Source: Flaccisagitta enflata (taxonomy: Eukaryota; Chaetognatha; Sagittoidea; Aphragmophora). From it: a stretch of DNA of 64,000 bases. The notes beneath the pieces were generated by a model that saw only the letters and a program-made list of their open reading frames with translations, ran no database searches and was not told where the DNA came from. Within the stretch, counting starts at the first letter, position 1. Every line of letters starts with the position of its first letter. Made by a program: the position numbers and the translations under genes. The stretch covers positions 16,616,001 through 16,680,000 of the forward strand of contig OZ231128.1 in the NCBI GenBank assembly GCA_965153355.1, written 5' to 3'. Positions 44,415-55,758 of this stretch are shown piece by piece.

Positions 44415-44573
44415 TCATAGGCAAAGGGTAGTAAAGTTATGTGAATTTTTTTTTTAATTTGGTATTCATTTAAAGGACATCAATTGAACAGCCCCTGCAA
44501 AATTCGATTTAAATCTGAAGTCTGGTTTATGAGATATAAACATATTTATGTAGTAATATATAACTGCTGTGAG
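44415..44573 (+). repeat. Isolated monomer of the ~169-bp satellite
   Basis: ATAGGCAAAGGGTAGTAAAG, CAGCCCCTGCAAAATTCG, AAATCTGAAGTCTGGTTTAT and GAGATATAAACATATTTATG, same orientation as the main array. Confidence 0.85.
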
Positions 44574-44848
44574 AGTGGGTGAATTGTTCATTGAGGAGAT
44601 TCGCACTTTTCTCATTTACATATTGCGGATGACCATTTATTTGTTCAAAGATTTTTGTGTGATGCATTTATTAGTTAAATATCATTTTACATTCACTCAT
44701 GTTGTTGTTCAGCTTTATAGCAATTTCATTATTACGATTTAAATGATAAACAATTACTAACTTGGTTACTTGTAATTCCCAACGCTGAACTACTTTTAGT
44801 ATTCAGAAGATTTGCTCTGGTCAAAGTTGACCTTTATGGTAAAAAGGG

Positions 44849-44850
<2 letters not shown>
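44574..44850. other. No gene seen
   Basis: Nothing recognised. Confidence 0.35.
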
Positions 44851-44929
<79 letters not shown>

Positions 44930-44936
44930 GAGAGAG
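44851..44936. repeat. (AC)n microsatellite
   Basis: About 80 bp of (AC)n, then GAGAGAGCGCCAGCGAGTGAG. Confidence 0.96.
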
Positions 44937-45014
44937 AGCGCCAGCGAGTGAGCGCGCGTGCACGGATACCAAGGTGTGCCTTCTTGTTTAGTGTTTAAGG
45001 TGTGCCTGTCATGG

Positions 45015-45190
45015 ACTCGTAAGGTTTTTTTTGAAAAATTTTTTTTTTTAAAAAATTTTTTTTTTTGAAAATTTTTTATTTGAAAAAAATTTTTTTTTTT
45101 TTTTGAAATTTTTTTTTCGTCGTGTATCTTCTCGAGTCGCGACGACAAAGTTTCAAAAATTACAGTCCCCAGTCGGGGACTGTAATTTTG
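45015..45190. repeat. A/T blocks and a 16-bp-stem hairpin
   Basis: 45025-45118: alternating oligo-T and GAAAA blocks able to fold on themselves. 45153-45190: CAAAATTACAGTCCCC-AGTC-GGGGACTGTAATTTTG, a hairpin whose left arm has one extra A. Confidence 0.75.
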
Positions 45191-45861
45191 AAGCTTTTTA
45201 CCATTAGCAAAAAGTTTTTTTGGATATCTTGAAGATAAGAGCATAAAAAAAACCATAAAATGGCAAAATATCCTTTTTTTCAGTATCTTTCTGTTCTAAT
45301 TCGTTCATGCAGCATAATAACTCTTGGAAAATCTTGGAAATGTGTTGCGATAGCTAGAATATACATTGGTTTACCCTTAGCACAAAGTTTCAGGAGTCAT
45401 TATGCTGCATGAACAGATAAGGACTTAAAATTACTAAAAAAAAATGATATTTTACCATTTTTTGGGTCTTTTTTATGCTCTTATATTTAAGATATCCCAA
45501 AAAAATTTTTGTCAAGGATAAAAACATGTATGTTCTATCTATTGCCACACATTTTTAAGATTTCTTAAGAGTTTTTATGCTGCATGAACAAATTAAGACT
45601 TAAAAATACTAAAAAAAGGGATATTTTGCCATTTTTTGGCTTTTTTATGTGCTTATCTTCAAGATATCCCAAAAAACTTTTTGTCAAGAGTAAAAACATG
45701 TATGCTCTAGCTATTGCCACACATTTCTAAGATTTCTTAAGAGTTTTTATGCTGCATGAACAAATTAGGATATAAAAATACTAAAGAAATGATATTTTGC
45801 CTTTTTTTGGTTTTTTTTATGCTCTTATCTTCAAGATATCAAAGAAACTTTTTGCTAATGG
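45191..45861. repeat. ~170-bp tandem array with an inverted first unit
   Basis: ATGCTGCATGAACAAATTA, TTTTGCCATTTTTTGG, TCTTCAAGATATCCCAAAAA and CTAGCTATTGCCACACATTT recur three times. The first stretch (about 45230-45360) holds the same motifs in reverse complement (GTTCATGCAGCATAATAA, TTGCGATAGCTAG). Confidence 0.8.
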
Positions 45862-46113
45862 TAAAAACATGTGCATTCTAGCTATTGCCACATATTTTCA
45901 GTATTTTTTTGAATTTTCAAAGCTGTATAAACAATTTCATGCCCAAATTATGCTAAAAATGGCCTTTTTTGCCTAGATAGTGATATAAATAAAAAAATTT
46001 CAGAAGAATTTTTCTGTTTTTTGTTTTTTTTAGTAGTACACATGTTCCTGAAGACAAATGACAAAGTCAGAAAAAATGGATGTTTCGATTCTCTTTGGGG
46101 GGGTATCCAGAGA
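45862..46113 (-). repeat. Right arm of an inverted repeat (partner 41180-41400)
   Basis: Reverse complement of the left arm, with ~70 bp extra near 45950. Its outer edge contains GGGGGGGTATCCAGAGATGC. The tandem array to its left shares the CTAGCTATTGCCAC block. Confidence 0.8.
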
Positions 46114-46194
46114 TGCGTGCCTTGTTTTCTCCGATACTCTATCATGAGCGGAGCGTCTATGGTCGGCCAGCGCCCCAACAACGCTGTCAACTTA

Positions 46195-46446
<252 letters not shown>

Positions 46447-46729
46447 GCGATTATGCAACACATACGGTTAGTGCGCGGGTTTGTATGCGTGGAGGTGGCC
46501 CCCTCCCCGTCCATCGTGATATTGTTTTTACCTGCTCATAGAATGGTGCCCTTTTTTGGTCGTTAATATCCAATAACGCAGCTCTTCCAATTCCAAAGGA
46601 GATTGATGCATACAAAAAACTCTGAGCTTTGTTTGCTCAACGAGTTTATAGTCTCAACCCCTATAACAGAATTGAATACCGAATTAAGTACATTGTAAAC
46701 AGTCTATCAGTAGCCTTGTGTAATGTTTT
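46447..46729. other. No gene seen
   Basis: Nothing recognised. Confidence 0.35.
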
Positions 46730-46870
46730 TAGTGGTAGACACGTGACCCTAGAACTTGTGTCGGTCAGTTGGTTTTTCTTTCTGTCGGTCCTTTAGAAAC
46801 TTTTTTGACACTTTTCCATATTGCCCCAGCCCAACCGTCCGCGACTGAGGGGAGCGTATACGACCTTGTT
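46730..46870 (-). repeat. H-family element, decayed
   Basis: TTTTTAGTGGTAGACACGTG, GTCGGTCAGTTGG, GCCCCAGCCCAACCGTCCGC, GACTGAGG and GTATACGACCTTGTT. Confidence 0.65.
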
Positions 46871-47426
46871 GAACAGTTAACATGACATACAACATTCTCA
46901 GAAAAAGATCAATTTGTTACATATAGAGGTGCAGAAGACTTACTTTTCATCTTGGATGTTCCCACTCGAATAAAAAAATTGAGGAAAAAAACAAAGAAAA
47001 AAAAACTAACAAATTTTTTGCTGTGAAGCGTAAGGCATCGAATGTAAGACCCGATTCTTCCTTGTCTTTGAGAAATTGTTACGCAATATATTGCATGTCG
47101 CTTTGAGGTTTGAGTTTTTGGCTATTATCGGAGCATCATATTTTTGACATTCTTGACTCGTAGTTTATAAAGAGAAAAAAACCTCATATTCCTATTGTAC
47201 AGAGGGCACACTTGGATCGGTGCAGAACCCAGCCCCAAGCTTGGTGCGAGCTCTAGTTTGGGCGCAATTTCTCAAATAAGAGGGAAAAATGGAGTAGTCG
47301 ACTTTGATCAATTTTTAAAAATACTTCTATGGCCGAAAGAATTGTTTTGACAGTGGATTCATCCTAGTTAGACATGAATTGACTAGAAAAAAATAAAATT
47401 TCAATTCTTTCGGCAATTGGCGTATG
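46871..47426. other. No gene seen
   Basis: A CCGAAAGAATTG motif (47334) and its inverse CAATTCTTTCGGC (47402) flank ~65 bp. No gene. Confidence 0.4.
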
Positions 47427-47473
47427 TTGCCGGCACCGCCTGAGTTTAGGCTGTTATTCCACGAACCCTACTG
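47427..47473 (-). mobile_element. Isolated end of the 32-kb foldback family
   Basis: On the minus strand from TA: CAGTAGGGTTCGTGGAATAA, CAGCCTAAACT, then CAGGCGGTGCCGGCAAC. It matches 32085-32114 and, after a jump, the right flank of that element (CAGGTGGTGCCGGCGACC). It therefore resembles the same sequence without the palindromic middle. Confidence 0.65.
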
Positions 47474-47549
47474 TAGCAATGTTGAAAAGGCTGAAAACGC
47501 ATTCATATTCTTTTTATTTGACCATCAAAAAGCATAGAATTCTTCTTTT

Positions 47550-47696
47550 ATTTGCGGACATGCATCTCTATAAGAAGTTTTGTCCATCCATTGGTCTGAC
47601 AGTCTGTTGGTCCATTGGTCGGTCGTTCTGTCCGTTGATTCATGGGTCACACATGAGTCAAAAAATTGAGAAACCGAGCGTTTTTGTGCTTTTTGG
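47550..47696 (-). repeat. H-family element, partial
   Basis: TTTGCGGACATGCATCTCTA, TAAGAAGTTTTGTCC, (GGTC/GTTG)n, GGGTCACACATGAGTCAAAA and CGAGCGTTTTTGTGC; related to 40385. Confidence 0.65.
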
Positions 47697-48085
47697 GCAG
47701 CGGCCCCAAAGGGCCGATGTCCTGTAGGACACAGGGGTGAACCATTACGTATGTCTGTCCATACGTCCCCCCCCCCGATGGTTTTCAAACCTCAAATTCC
47801 TATTGAAAAACATGGAAAATTGACAAAATGCAAACTTTCCATTGAATAACATGGATAATTGAAGAAACATGAATGAAATGTGAAATTCCCATTGTATAAC
47901 ATGGAAAATTGGAACAAAATGCAAAACCTCCATTGAATATCATGGAAGATTGCTCCAAAGACCCTCTCAAGACGTTTGGAAATTAACCCCTGTGTCCTAC
48001 AGGACATCGGCCCTTTGGGGCCGCTGCCCTGCTCTCACTCCACTCTCACTCCCAGCAGGGCATCGGGTACCGCTTACCATGTGCC
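47697..48085. repeat. Inverted S-hairpin modules around CCCATTGAATA tandem units
   Basis: GGGCAGCGGCCCCAAAGGGC, CGATGTCCTGTAGGACACAG at the left is the reverse complement of CTGTGTCCTACAGGACATCG, GCCCTTTGGGGCCGCTGCCC at 47990-48030. Between them lie four ~43-bp units (CCCATTGAATAACATGGAAA). Half of this module is at 6331-6600. Confidence 0.8.
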
Positions 48086-48241
48086 ATCCTGGTTGATGGG
48101 GGAGGAGGGGGACGTGGGGTGTGGATGGGGGTTGGTTGCCCACCCGTCTGCAACGATATTGTCAGATTTGTTTAAATACTGATTGTTGCCTCTTTCCTTT
48201 TGTTTGCCCGTTGCTCGTTGCTCATTTGTTTGACAGATCTT
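48086..48241. repeat. H-family far end, partial
   Basis: GACGTGGGGTGTGGATGGGG, TTGCCCACCCGTCTGCAACG and ATATTG, as at 40515-40565. Confidence 0.6.
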
Positions 48242-48438
48242 TTTAGTCACTTGCACGCGACTCTACAACCCGCTTTGTCTGTCGGTCGGTCGGTTGGTCG
48301 GTTGGTCCGTCATACTTTACTTTTTTTTATGATTTTATTTCTTTGACCCCACTGCTCCTGCCCAAATGATCTGGTGACCTCAAATATGGCTCCTGCCCAC
48401 TTGCACGCGACTCCGGTAGCCGTGTTTCCGGCCTTGTT
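48242..48438 (-). repeat. H-family element, full length
   Basis: TTTTTAGTCACTTGCACGCG, ACTCTACAACCCGCTTTG, (GGTC/GGTT)n, CCACTGCTCCTGCCCAAATG, CTCCTGCCCACTTGCACGCG, ACTCCGGTAGCCGTG and TTTCCGGCCTTGTT. ACTTGCACGCGACT occurs both in the terminal hairpin and in the internal motif. Confidence 0.85.
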
Positions 48439-49000
48439 ACTTTTTAGTCTATGTTTAAGACAACTGGAAACCCGGCCAACCTCTAATTTGTGGTCACAGT
48501 TCCTCAATGGTTCAGAGCGACGAAATTTACTAAGAATTACGCAGTACCACATTTCTTGTTCCTTTCATTGCCGAAAATTTCATTCGATGTTAGAAAACTC
48601 TGTGATTGATCTCGTTCTTACCTCCTTTGTGAAGATTAATAGAAATTTGTGTCCCAAAAAAACTCTTTTCATGCAATTGCAATATCACAATGCCAAATTT
48701 CCTTGCTACAAAAGATCTACAGACTAGATACAAAGCATGTAATCAGATAACTATTCAACCATCTTACTATTCAAAGAACTAGATCCAAACTAAGCGAAGC
48801 GTGGTAACGGAAAACCGTCGACCACTTCTTTGAATATTTTACTCCCGCGTTTTATTCTGGGCCACAGCGACGACCACGCGTTTGCTCCTCAGAACGCACT
48901 TTCTTAAGCAGCGGCTCCGAGGGGCAAGTGACCTTTGCTTTTGAGCATAGAGAATCATTTTCCTCTCCTTCCCCTGCTCCCCTTTCTCCTCCTACTCCTG
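48439..49000. other. No gene seen
   Basis: Frames at 48374-48727 begin in the H element and have no domain. GCAGCGGCTCCGAGGGGCAA near 48908 is a decayed S motif. Confidence 0.4.
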
Positions 49001-49300
49001 TTTTAGAAGCCAGAATCTAGGTATCAGAAGCCAGAATCTTGGTTTAAGGGGCCAAAATGGTCAAACTCAGACCAGAATTCGGGTTTTCTAGCCAGATTTG
49101 GACCATTTTGCTTGGATTTGGGCTATTTTGCTTAGATTTGGGCCATGCAGTTTGGATTTGGGCCCCAAAGGAGACAAAGCCCTGAGGATGGGGGGACATA
49201 TGTACGGACGGATGTACGGACGGACGGCCAGATTCCCCCTGTGTTCTACAGGACTTCATCCCCTTTGGGGCCGCTGCCCAAAAATGATCCATGATTCTCC
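49001..49300. repeat. GCCAGAAT/TTTGGGCC units and S hairpin
   Basis: AGAAGCCAGAATCTNGGTNT twice; TTTGGGCCATTTTGCTTGGA-like units three times; then GGACGGATGTACGGACGGAC, TTCTACAGGACTTCATCCCC and TTTGGGGCCGCTGCCC. Confidence 0.65.
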
Positions 49301-49700
49301 AAGCACACATTAAGCATGGGTAATTGGTCTTTTTGGGGCTGCTGCCCCTCACACCGTCTCATCCCTACACAAACTAACCTAGGGGCATCAGGTACCGCTG
49401 ACTATGTAATGCTATAACATCTTCCTTTGCATCCTCCTCCATTTCATTGTACGACTGTCTTTTCCCATCTGTCCTTTCCCTTCTGTCCTTGTCTTCTTAT
49501 CCCTTCATCCTTCTTCTACGATATATTCCCCATCCCAAGTCTCGTTCTTCCGGCATTCCTCCTCATATTCATTTTCTTTTCCCCATCTTTTTCTCTCTCA
49601 GATTTCCGCCTCTTCACTCATTTTCATTTCGCGGACTCTATACATTTTTGATTGTCTATACATTGTTGCTTAGCTGTGAGGAGTATGAGGCGTTCAGCAC
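49301..49700. other. Pyrimidine-rich stretch; no gene
   Basis: 49430-49640 is C/T-rich (CCTTTCCCTTCTGTCC, TTCTTTTCCCCATC), similar in kind to 16.1 and 17.2 kb. A further S motif lies at 49331-49347. Confidence 0.45.
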
Positions 49701-50879
49701 ACTCGTCTGATACTCTTTCTTGTCCCTCACACGTTTCACAAATAGCGAACAATTAACGATTTTTCTTGCTGTTGATTTTTACCTGTTGTGCCGCTCTGTG
49801 GTAATGTTCGAGGTGGATTTTGATAATTCTAAGGATAGACTGGATGAAACAGCAGTAAGAGCTCCCAAAGCTCTTGTCCTCACTCTAGAATTTTGTAATA
49901 AAGTAATGTTGTCCAACAAATGAGAGGATGTGTCCATCCGCAGGTAGGCAGATCCGACAGTAAGTACATCTATACTATCTTTGAAAAAAAAATGTTGCAG
50001 CACATTTTGATCAATTACTCATAAACGGTTTAACCTAACTATAAAAAATCGGTGACCAAATTAAAGCTCTTCAAATTTCCTAGCCAGATGTGCAATCATA
50101 AATCTTTTGTTTTTTGATGAATCTAGGAAAAAATGGTGACCAAAATGTAGAGTTTTTCAAGGCGCATCTTTTCTCTTTTTGACAAAACGAAATTGGTGCA
50201 GCCAATAAAAAATTACGGTCACTCAAAGATAGGAAAAGTAAATATTGCTTTTTGCGCAAAAAGTTTTGAACGCTATCACTCCTCAAAGCTTCCTGAGGCT
50301 CTGTAAATTGATTCCCTGGCAAATGGCGGCAATAATTGGGCAAGGGGGAGCTTAAATCAATAATTGATCGATTTGCAGTCTGGTTTATGTTGTTTAATCA
50401 ATTAAAGACCTAGAATCTTAGGTTGCAACATTTTTATTTCGAAGATAGTATAAACGTCGGATTTGGTACACTATTGCCCCTGCCCAGTGCCCAACCACGC
50501 GCCACTGAACTGTACGGGTTTTCCTAATTTTCTGTCAGTGTCTAGACTCTGTCAGAACTTTTGAATATAGAGACATCTTAATGGGAAATGAAGCGAAAAT
50601 CTTCGAGTTTTTGCAATGAAATTCTAATTCAGTTGAGGATGTTTGGAGTTTCATTTCATCACCTTTTATGGCATTGGAAACGTGAAAAGCAAAGACTTAT
50701 GGTAAAAAAAAGATTGGGACAAATACCCAGGTACAGTTCAATCCCCCTCCAATGGATGTGAAGGAAACAACAAATTATATTTGTTATTGACAGAATTTTG
50801 TTAGAGCCAATATAAAAATGAAAGAAAGCAGCCTGAGGGGATGAAGAATTTGCATTAGTTATAGGCAGAACTCCGTTAA

Positions 50880-50880
<1 letters not shown>
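49701..50880. other. No gene seen; small K-family fragment
   Basis: 50037-50085 (AACTATAAAAAATCGGTGAC, AAATTAAAGCTCTTCAAA) matches the inverted end of family K. Frames of 65-90 residues show no recognised motif. Confidence 0.4.

Positions 50881-50882
<2 letters not shown>

Positions 50883-50927
<45 letters not shown>
50883..50927. repeat. (CT)n microsatellite
   Basis: About 22 CT units. Confidence 0.95.
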
Positions 50928-50930
<3 letters not shown>

Positions 50931-51260
50931 AAGGACCCTTTCGAAATGTCAATAACGATTACCGTGTCTTCAGCACACATGTCAAACAGACTGAATATGG
51001 GATTTTTTTCCATTTAGAGAAACCCCGATTCCAAGACGAGCACAACGAATGCGAGGCTCCGGGATTTATGACCAAGGAAATAAAAAGATATGTCAATCAA
51101 TATCGTGCCTTGAGCATAATGGCTTAAGTACTCTTGTTGTAAGTGCTATCGCTTCACGTTCAAACGATAACGCTTTTTTCCTTTCTTTTCATTCAATCAT
51201 TCATTCTTTCTTACTTTCTTTTTATCTTCCTCTCTGGTTCTTCCTTATCTCCACCACACA
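50928..51260. other. No gene seen
   Basis: Nothing recognised before the G-type end at 51262. Confidence 0.35.
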
Positions 51261-51261
51261 G

Positions 51262-51415
51262 GACGCCTTTCTAGTCACAGACAATCGCGTTTTTAGTCGC
51301 GTGCTACGCGACTCTATGAACTGCTATATCGGTCGGTCGGTCGGTCTGTCGGTCAGTCTCCAATTGCTTTTTTTGGCGTTTGTGGGTGTTTTTTGCATTA
51401 CTGCTCCTGCTTTTA
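51262..51415 (-). repeat. G-family end interrupted by an H-family element
   Basis: GACGCCTTTCTAGTCACAGA and CAATCGCG match the inner end of family G. From 51290, TTTTTAGTCGCGTGCTACGC is an H element with hairpin AGTCGCG-TGCTA-CGCGACT (51295-51313) and a (GGTC)n core. Confidence 0.7.
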
Positions 51416-52544
51416 GTTGTTATGTCTTCTGGTCTTTTGGTCTTTAGGTATTCCCTCACATGCATATCTTCGGCTAGCATGTAAAAAAAAAAAAAATTGT
51501 TGAGGGTGGCAAAAAAAAGGTGATTTCTATGTAAAATTGCATCAGGAATCCATTTCTGATGTTTTTAGGGCCCTACGAGGGGGCCCTTAGAAACGCACCC
51601 AAAAAAACAGCCAAAAATAGCCTATTTTGGCTTTTTTTGTTGAAAATTTTTTGTATAATGAGACCCCAACCCCTAAATTTTTTTGGTGGTAATACTTCTT
51701 AATGTAAGAGACTGAAAAAAAAATGATCATGATGCTAAGTGATGTTTGGGGTACCTTAAAAGGCCCAAAAAGGGCCCGTAAAACATAGAAATATCACTTT
51801 TTTATTCATTGCGCGTCTAAAAATGCTCGGATTCCTACAAAATTTGAAATGGAACTTCTCATTTTATGCAACAAGCTTCCTGCAAAGTTTTGTGGCCACT
51901 TTTGAAAAGCTTCATGTTGAAATTATGCTAAAAAAACCAAAATTCGACAAAAAAAAAAACCAATTTTTGAGTTTTCTTACATGAAAACACTATTTCAAGG
52001 TCCCTGAATCCTATTTTTTTTTTGAAAATGGTTAGTCATGCATCTTCAGAGATCCCAGAAAAAATTTCAGCAGATATTTCCAAAAAATGGCCGAGTTATT
52101 ACGGTTCAAAATGACCTGGTAAATGAAAAAAAACACAATTTTTTAACTTCAAGGCTGTAGAACTGAAAAATTATACTAAAAATACCTGGAAAATAGACAA
52201 ATTAAAAAGAAAATGCATGGGGAATCCATTACTGGTGGTTTGGGGGCTCTACAAGGGGGCCCCTGGAAACACACCCCCAAAAAAAGCTAAAAATGGCCTA
52301 TTTTGGCTATTTTTTGTAAAAATTTCTTGTTTAAAGAGATTCAATCCTTCCAATTTTTTTTGGGCTATACCTCTTGATGTAAGAGACTGATGGAAAGAGA
52401 ATCATGATGGTAGGTGATGGTTGGGGTACCTAAAAAGGCCCAAAAAGGGCCTGTAAAACATAAAGATATCATTTTTTTATTCACTGCGCGTCCAAAAATG
52501 TTTGGATTCTAAAAAAATTTGAAATAGAATTTCTCATTTTACTA

Positions 52545-52925
52545 CCTGGGAAATAAGTATTGCAACACCTAGGGTAAAAGTTCATTTATTGATCAATACA
52601 ATACAAGAAAAGTCAATATAAGTGAATTAGTATTTGTTATATCCTCCTTGGGACTGAATGACAGCTTCCTTTTGCCTCGGCACCGATTTGTAGAGGTTTT
52701 CCAGGTAATCTGGCGTGACTTGTCTCCAGACCTTCCTTGCGATTTTTTTTAACCCTGCGATCAATGTGGCGCGCTCTTTTCACTGTAAGTTTTTCATCCA
52801 ATTCCAAAAGTTTTTGATCGGAATAAGATCTGGTGAGTTCCTAGGCCATCCCTTGAACCTTTTGACACCGTGATCTTGATCAAACTAATTCTACAAAAAT
52901 GGCACTGCTGTCCATAAGATTTTGT
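52545..52925 (-). pseudogene. Tc1/mariner-type transposase fragment with one terminal end
   Basis: TA at 52543-52544, then the end CCTGGGAAATAAGTATTGCA. On the minus strand a frame gives KGWPRNSPDLIPIKNFW, matching the conserved WPxxSPDLNPIENLW block, and further on TPDYLENLYKSVPRQKEAV and SQGGYNKY, typical of Tc1-type C-termini. The third acidic residue of the block (E in PIEN) is K, and the frame carries a shift or stop between these parts. The N-terminal two thirds are missing, so this is a dead 3' fragment. It is copied at 63521-63899. Confidence 0.8.
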
Positions 52926-53102
52926 AGACAGGTAGCGAGAAGAACTAATGCAATTTTTTTCATGATTTTCAAAAAACAATGTTTTTACGTTTCCTTGCGC
53001 CATTTCTAAACGAATCGACCGAGAATTCTGCGGTTGATGAAACAAGTAACCCGGGGTTACAACGATGCGTCCACATGCTGGGTAAATGATCGCTTTCGTC
53101 TC

Positions 53103-53156
<54 letters not shown>

Positions 53157-53234
53157 AACATTGCATCAGCCCAATGTCAGAAAATAGAATGATGAAATCG
53201 ACTTTGCAATCGTTTGCGATCGTTTTCAACTCGA
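52926..53234. repeat. K-motif piece and (CT)n inside the composite
   Basis: GCGCCATTTCTAAACGAATC (about 52998) belongs to family K. (CT)n at 53101-53155 is about 54 bp here but about 150 bp in the copy at 63192-63342. GTAACCCGGGGTTAC at 53047-53061 is a perfect palindrome. Confidence 0.75.
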
Positions 53235-53345
53235 GCGTGACGGACCGACGGACCGACCGATGGACCGACCGACGAACTGACCGACCGACGGACCAACGGA
53301 CGGACAAAGCCTCTTATAGAGATGCGCGGACGCATCTAAAAAGTA
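53235..53345 (+). repeat. H-family element, AGATGCG subfamily
   Basis: GTGACGGACCGACGGACCGA, (GACC)n, GACAAAGCCTCTTATAG, hairpin AGATGCG-CGGA-CGCATCT (53320-53337) and AAAAAG. It is present in both copies of the composite, so it was there before the duplication. Confidence 0.9.
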
Positions 53346-55199
53346 AAGAGCCTGTTTGCATGAAAAATTCTACTAAGAGTACCTGGAAAAAAGTAAATGT
53401 ATTCAAAAATGCATGGTGAATCTATTTCAGATGGTTTAAGGGCCCTTTAAGGGGGCCCCTAGAAATGCACCAAAAAGACTTGCCATAAATGGCCTGTTTT
53501 TGCTATATTTGGTAAAAAGAAATTTATTAATGAGACTCCAACCTTAAAAATTTTAGGTAAGAATACTTCTTGATGAAAGAGACTGAAAAAAAGAATCATG
53601 ATGGTAGGTAATGTTTGGGGTACCTGAAAGGCCCAAAAACGGGTGTTAAAACAATGATACAAATTTCTTATTCATTGTGCTTTAAAAATGCTTGGATTTC
53701 TTGAAAAAATTGAAATAGAACTTTGCATTCAATGCAAAAAGCTCACTGTTAATTTTTGGTTCCTTCATTGGAGTATTTCATGAAAAAGATTGAAATCCAC
53801 AAAAAAGCACCCCCCCTACCTCTGTAAATTCAATTTTCATTTTCGTTTAAACCAGTGTTTTTTAAAAAATAGTTGTTCCTGCATGTGAACAGTAAACAAA
53901 AAGATGATCAACTTTACAGCACCGGTATGACTCAGCCTGGACCACATGCTTAGAACCTTTAAGTGTACCAAAGAATTTTTGATTCACTTACTGGCAAACA
54001 ATGATTACCATTTTTTTTTGGGGGGCGAATTTTTTTTTAGCATAATTTTACCATGAAGCTGTGCAAAAGTGGCTAAAAAATTTTGCAGGAAGCTTTTTAC
54101 ATGAAATGAGAATTTCCATTTTAAATTTTTTAGGAATCCAAGCATTTCTGGACGCGCAGTGAATGAAAAAATGATATCTTTATGTTTTACGGGCCCTTTT
54201 TGGGCCTTTTTAGGTACCCCAACCATCACCCACCATCATGATTCTCTTTCCATCAGTCTCTTACATCAAGAAGTATGGCCCCAAAAAATTTTAAAGGATT
54301 GAATCTCTTTAGACAAGAAATTTTTACCAAAAATAGCCAAAATAGGCCATTTTTAGCTTTTTTGGGGTGTGTTTCCAGGGGGCCCCCTTGTAGATCCCCC
54401 AAACCACCAGTAATGGATTCCCCATGCATTTTCTTTTTAATTTGTCTATTTTCCAGGTGCTTTTGGTATAATTTTTCAATTCTACAGCCTTGAAGTTAAA
54501 AAATTGTGTTTTGTTTCATTTACCAGGTCATTTTGAACTGTAATAACTCGGCCATTTTTTGGAAATATCTGCTGAAATTTTTTCTGGGATCTCTCAAGAT
54601 GCATGACTAACCATTTTCAAAAAAAAAAATAGGATTCAGGGACCTTGAAATAGTGTTTTCATGTAAGAAAACTCAAAAATTGGGTTTTTTTTTGGTCGAA
54701 TTTTGGTTTTTTTAGCATAATTTCATCATGAAGCTTTTCAAAAGTGGCCACAAAACTTTGCAGGAAGCTTGTTGCATAAAATGAGATGTTCCATTTCAAA
54801 TTTTGTAGGAATCCAAGCATTTTTAGACTCGCAATGAATAAAAAAGTGATATTTCTATGTTTTACGGGCCCTTTTTGGGCCTTTTTTAGTACCCCAAACA
54901 TCACTTAGCATCATGATCATTTTTTTTCAGTCTCTTACATCAAGAAGTATTACCACCAAAAAAATTTAGGGGTTGGGGTCTCATTAAACAAAAAATTTTC
55001 AACAAAAATAGCCAAAATAGGCTATTTTTGGCTGTTTTTTTGGGTGCGTTTCTAGGGGCCCCCTCGTAGGGCCCTAAAAACATCAGAAATGGATTCCTGA
55101 TGCAATTTTACATAGAAATCACTTTTTCTTTGCCACCCTCAACGATTTTTTTTTTCTTACAAGAAATAATGCAGCTAGCTGAACTTATGCAGAAGACGG

Positions 55200-55244
55200 T
55201 ATTTTAGTATTTTAGTCTTCAAGACCTTGTTAATGGGCCATTCA
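55200..55244. other. Junction of composite copy 1 with the spacer
   Basis: Similarity to the second copy ends at GACGG (55199); TATTTTAGTATTTTAGTCTT follows. Confidence 0.6.
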
Positions 55245-55430
55245 GTCGCTCGTTACGTTTGTTTGCTCCGCTTACTCGCTCTGCAGCACTTTGCTCCCTT
55301 TGCTTGCTCGCTGTATTCACGGGCTTGCTCATCTATAGTGGGACAGATGAAATTCATATGGATGTGTTCACGCTGAAACGCGTTTGGCGGGATAGAACGA
55401 GTTTGTTAACGTCACAAGGAACACGCCCTT
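55245..55430 (-). repeat. G-family fragment
   Basis: GTCGCTCGTTACGTTTGTTT, GCTCCGCTTACTCGCTCT, TTCACGGGCTTGCTC, AATTCATATGGATGTGTTCA, ACGCGTTT and AACACGCCC; the outer left end is missing. Confidence 0.6.
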
Positions 55431-55754
55431 ACTCAATTCCTTTCAGCGTCAATCAATATCACAAAGGTTCTATGGTTTTATGGACCATAATGACGCGGTT
55501 GACGCCTTACGCGACAACAACGCGTCTAACTAATCAACCACCCCATCATTAAGGATTTTGAAAAGGCGGGGATTAGAGTTTCAAAGCCTGAATATGGTCT
55601 GGTTGGTGGCATTTGGGCTTCAAGGCAGGGTTTTGAACCAAGAGGCAAGAGTTTGACGATTTTGACGAGTTTCATTTGAGCTGAATGTGAAAACTACTAT
55701 CTTGGCGGAAAGAAACGCGCTTGCGCACTTGCGCTTTTTGATACTGTAATTCTA
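55431..55754. other. No gene seen
   Basis: Short AAGGC/TTTGGGCTTCAAGGCAGG units (55600-55640) resemble decayed 20-bp minisatellite units. AACTACTATCTTGGCGGAAA then GAAACGCG (55690-55715) has an inverse near 57872-57898. Confidence 0.4.
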
Positions 55755-55758
55755 TACA

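Larger units (their letters stand above)
51485..55199. mobile_element. Multi-kb palindromic composite, copy 1
   Basis: 51485-52543 and about 54005-55145 are inverted repeats of each other, each about 1.05 kb, giving a large palindrome. Each arm holds a ~690-bp module and a partial second one, recognised by GGGGTACC...GGCCCAAAAAGGGCC, AGAGACTGA and GGGCCC...GGGGGCCC blocks. A further, more diverged module lies at 53345-53760. The centre contains a Tc1-type fragment, a K-motif piece, a (CT)n and an H element. The whole block is repeated inverted at 61146-64000. Small frames such as 54005-54229 and 54659-54904 are conserved between copies only because the DNA is; they have no recognised domain. 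Confidence 0.85.
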
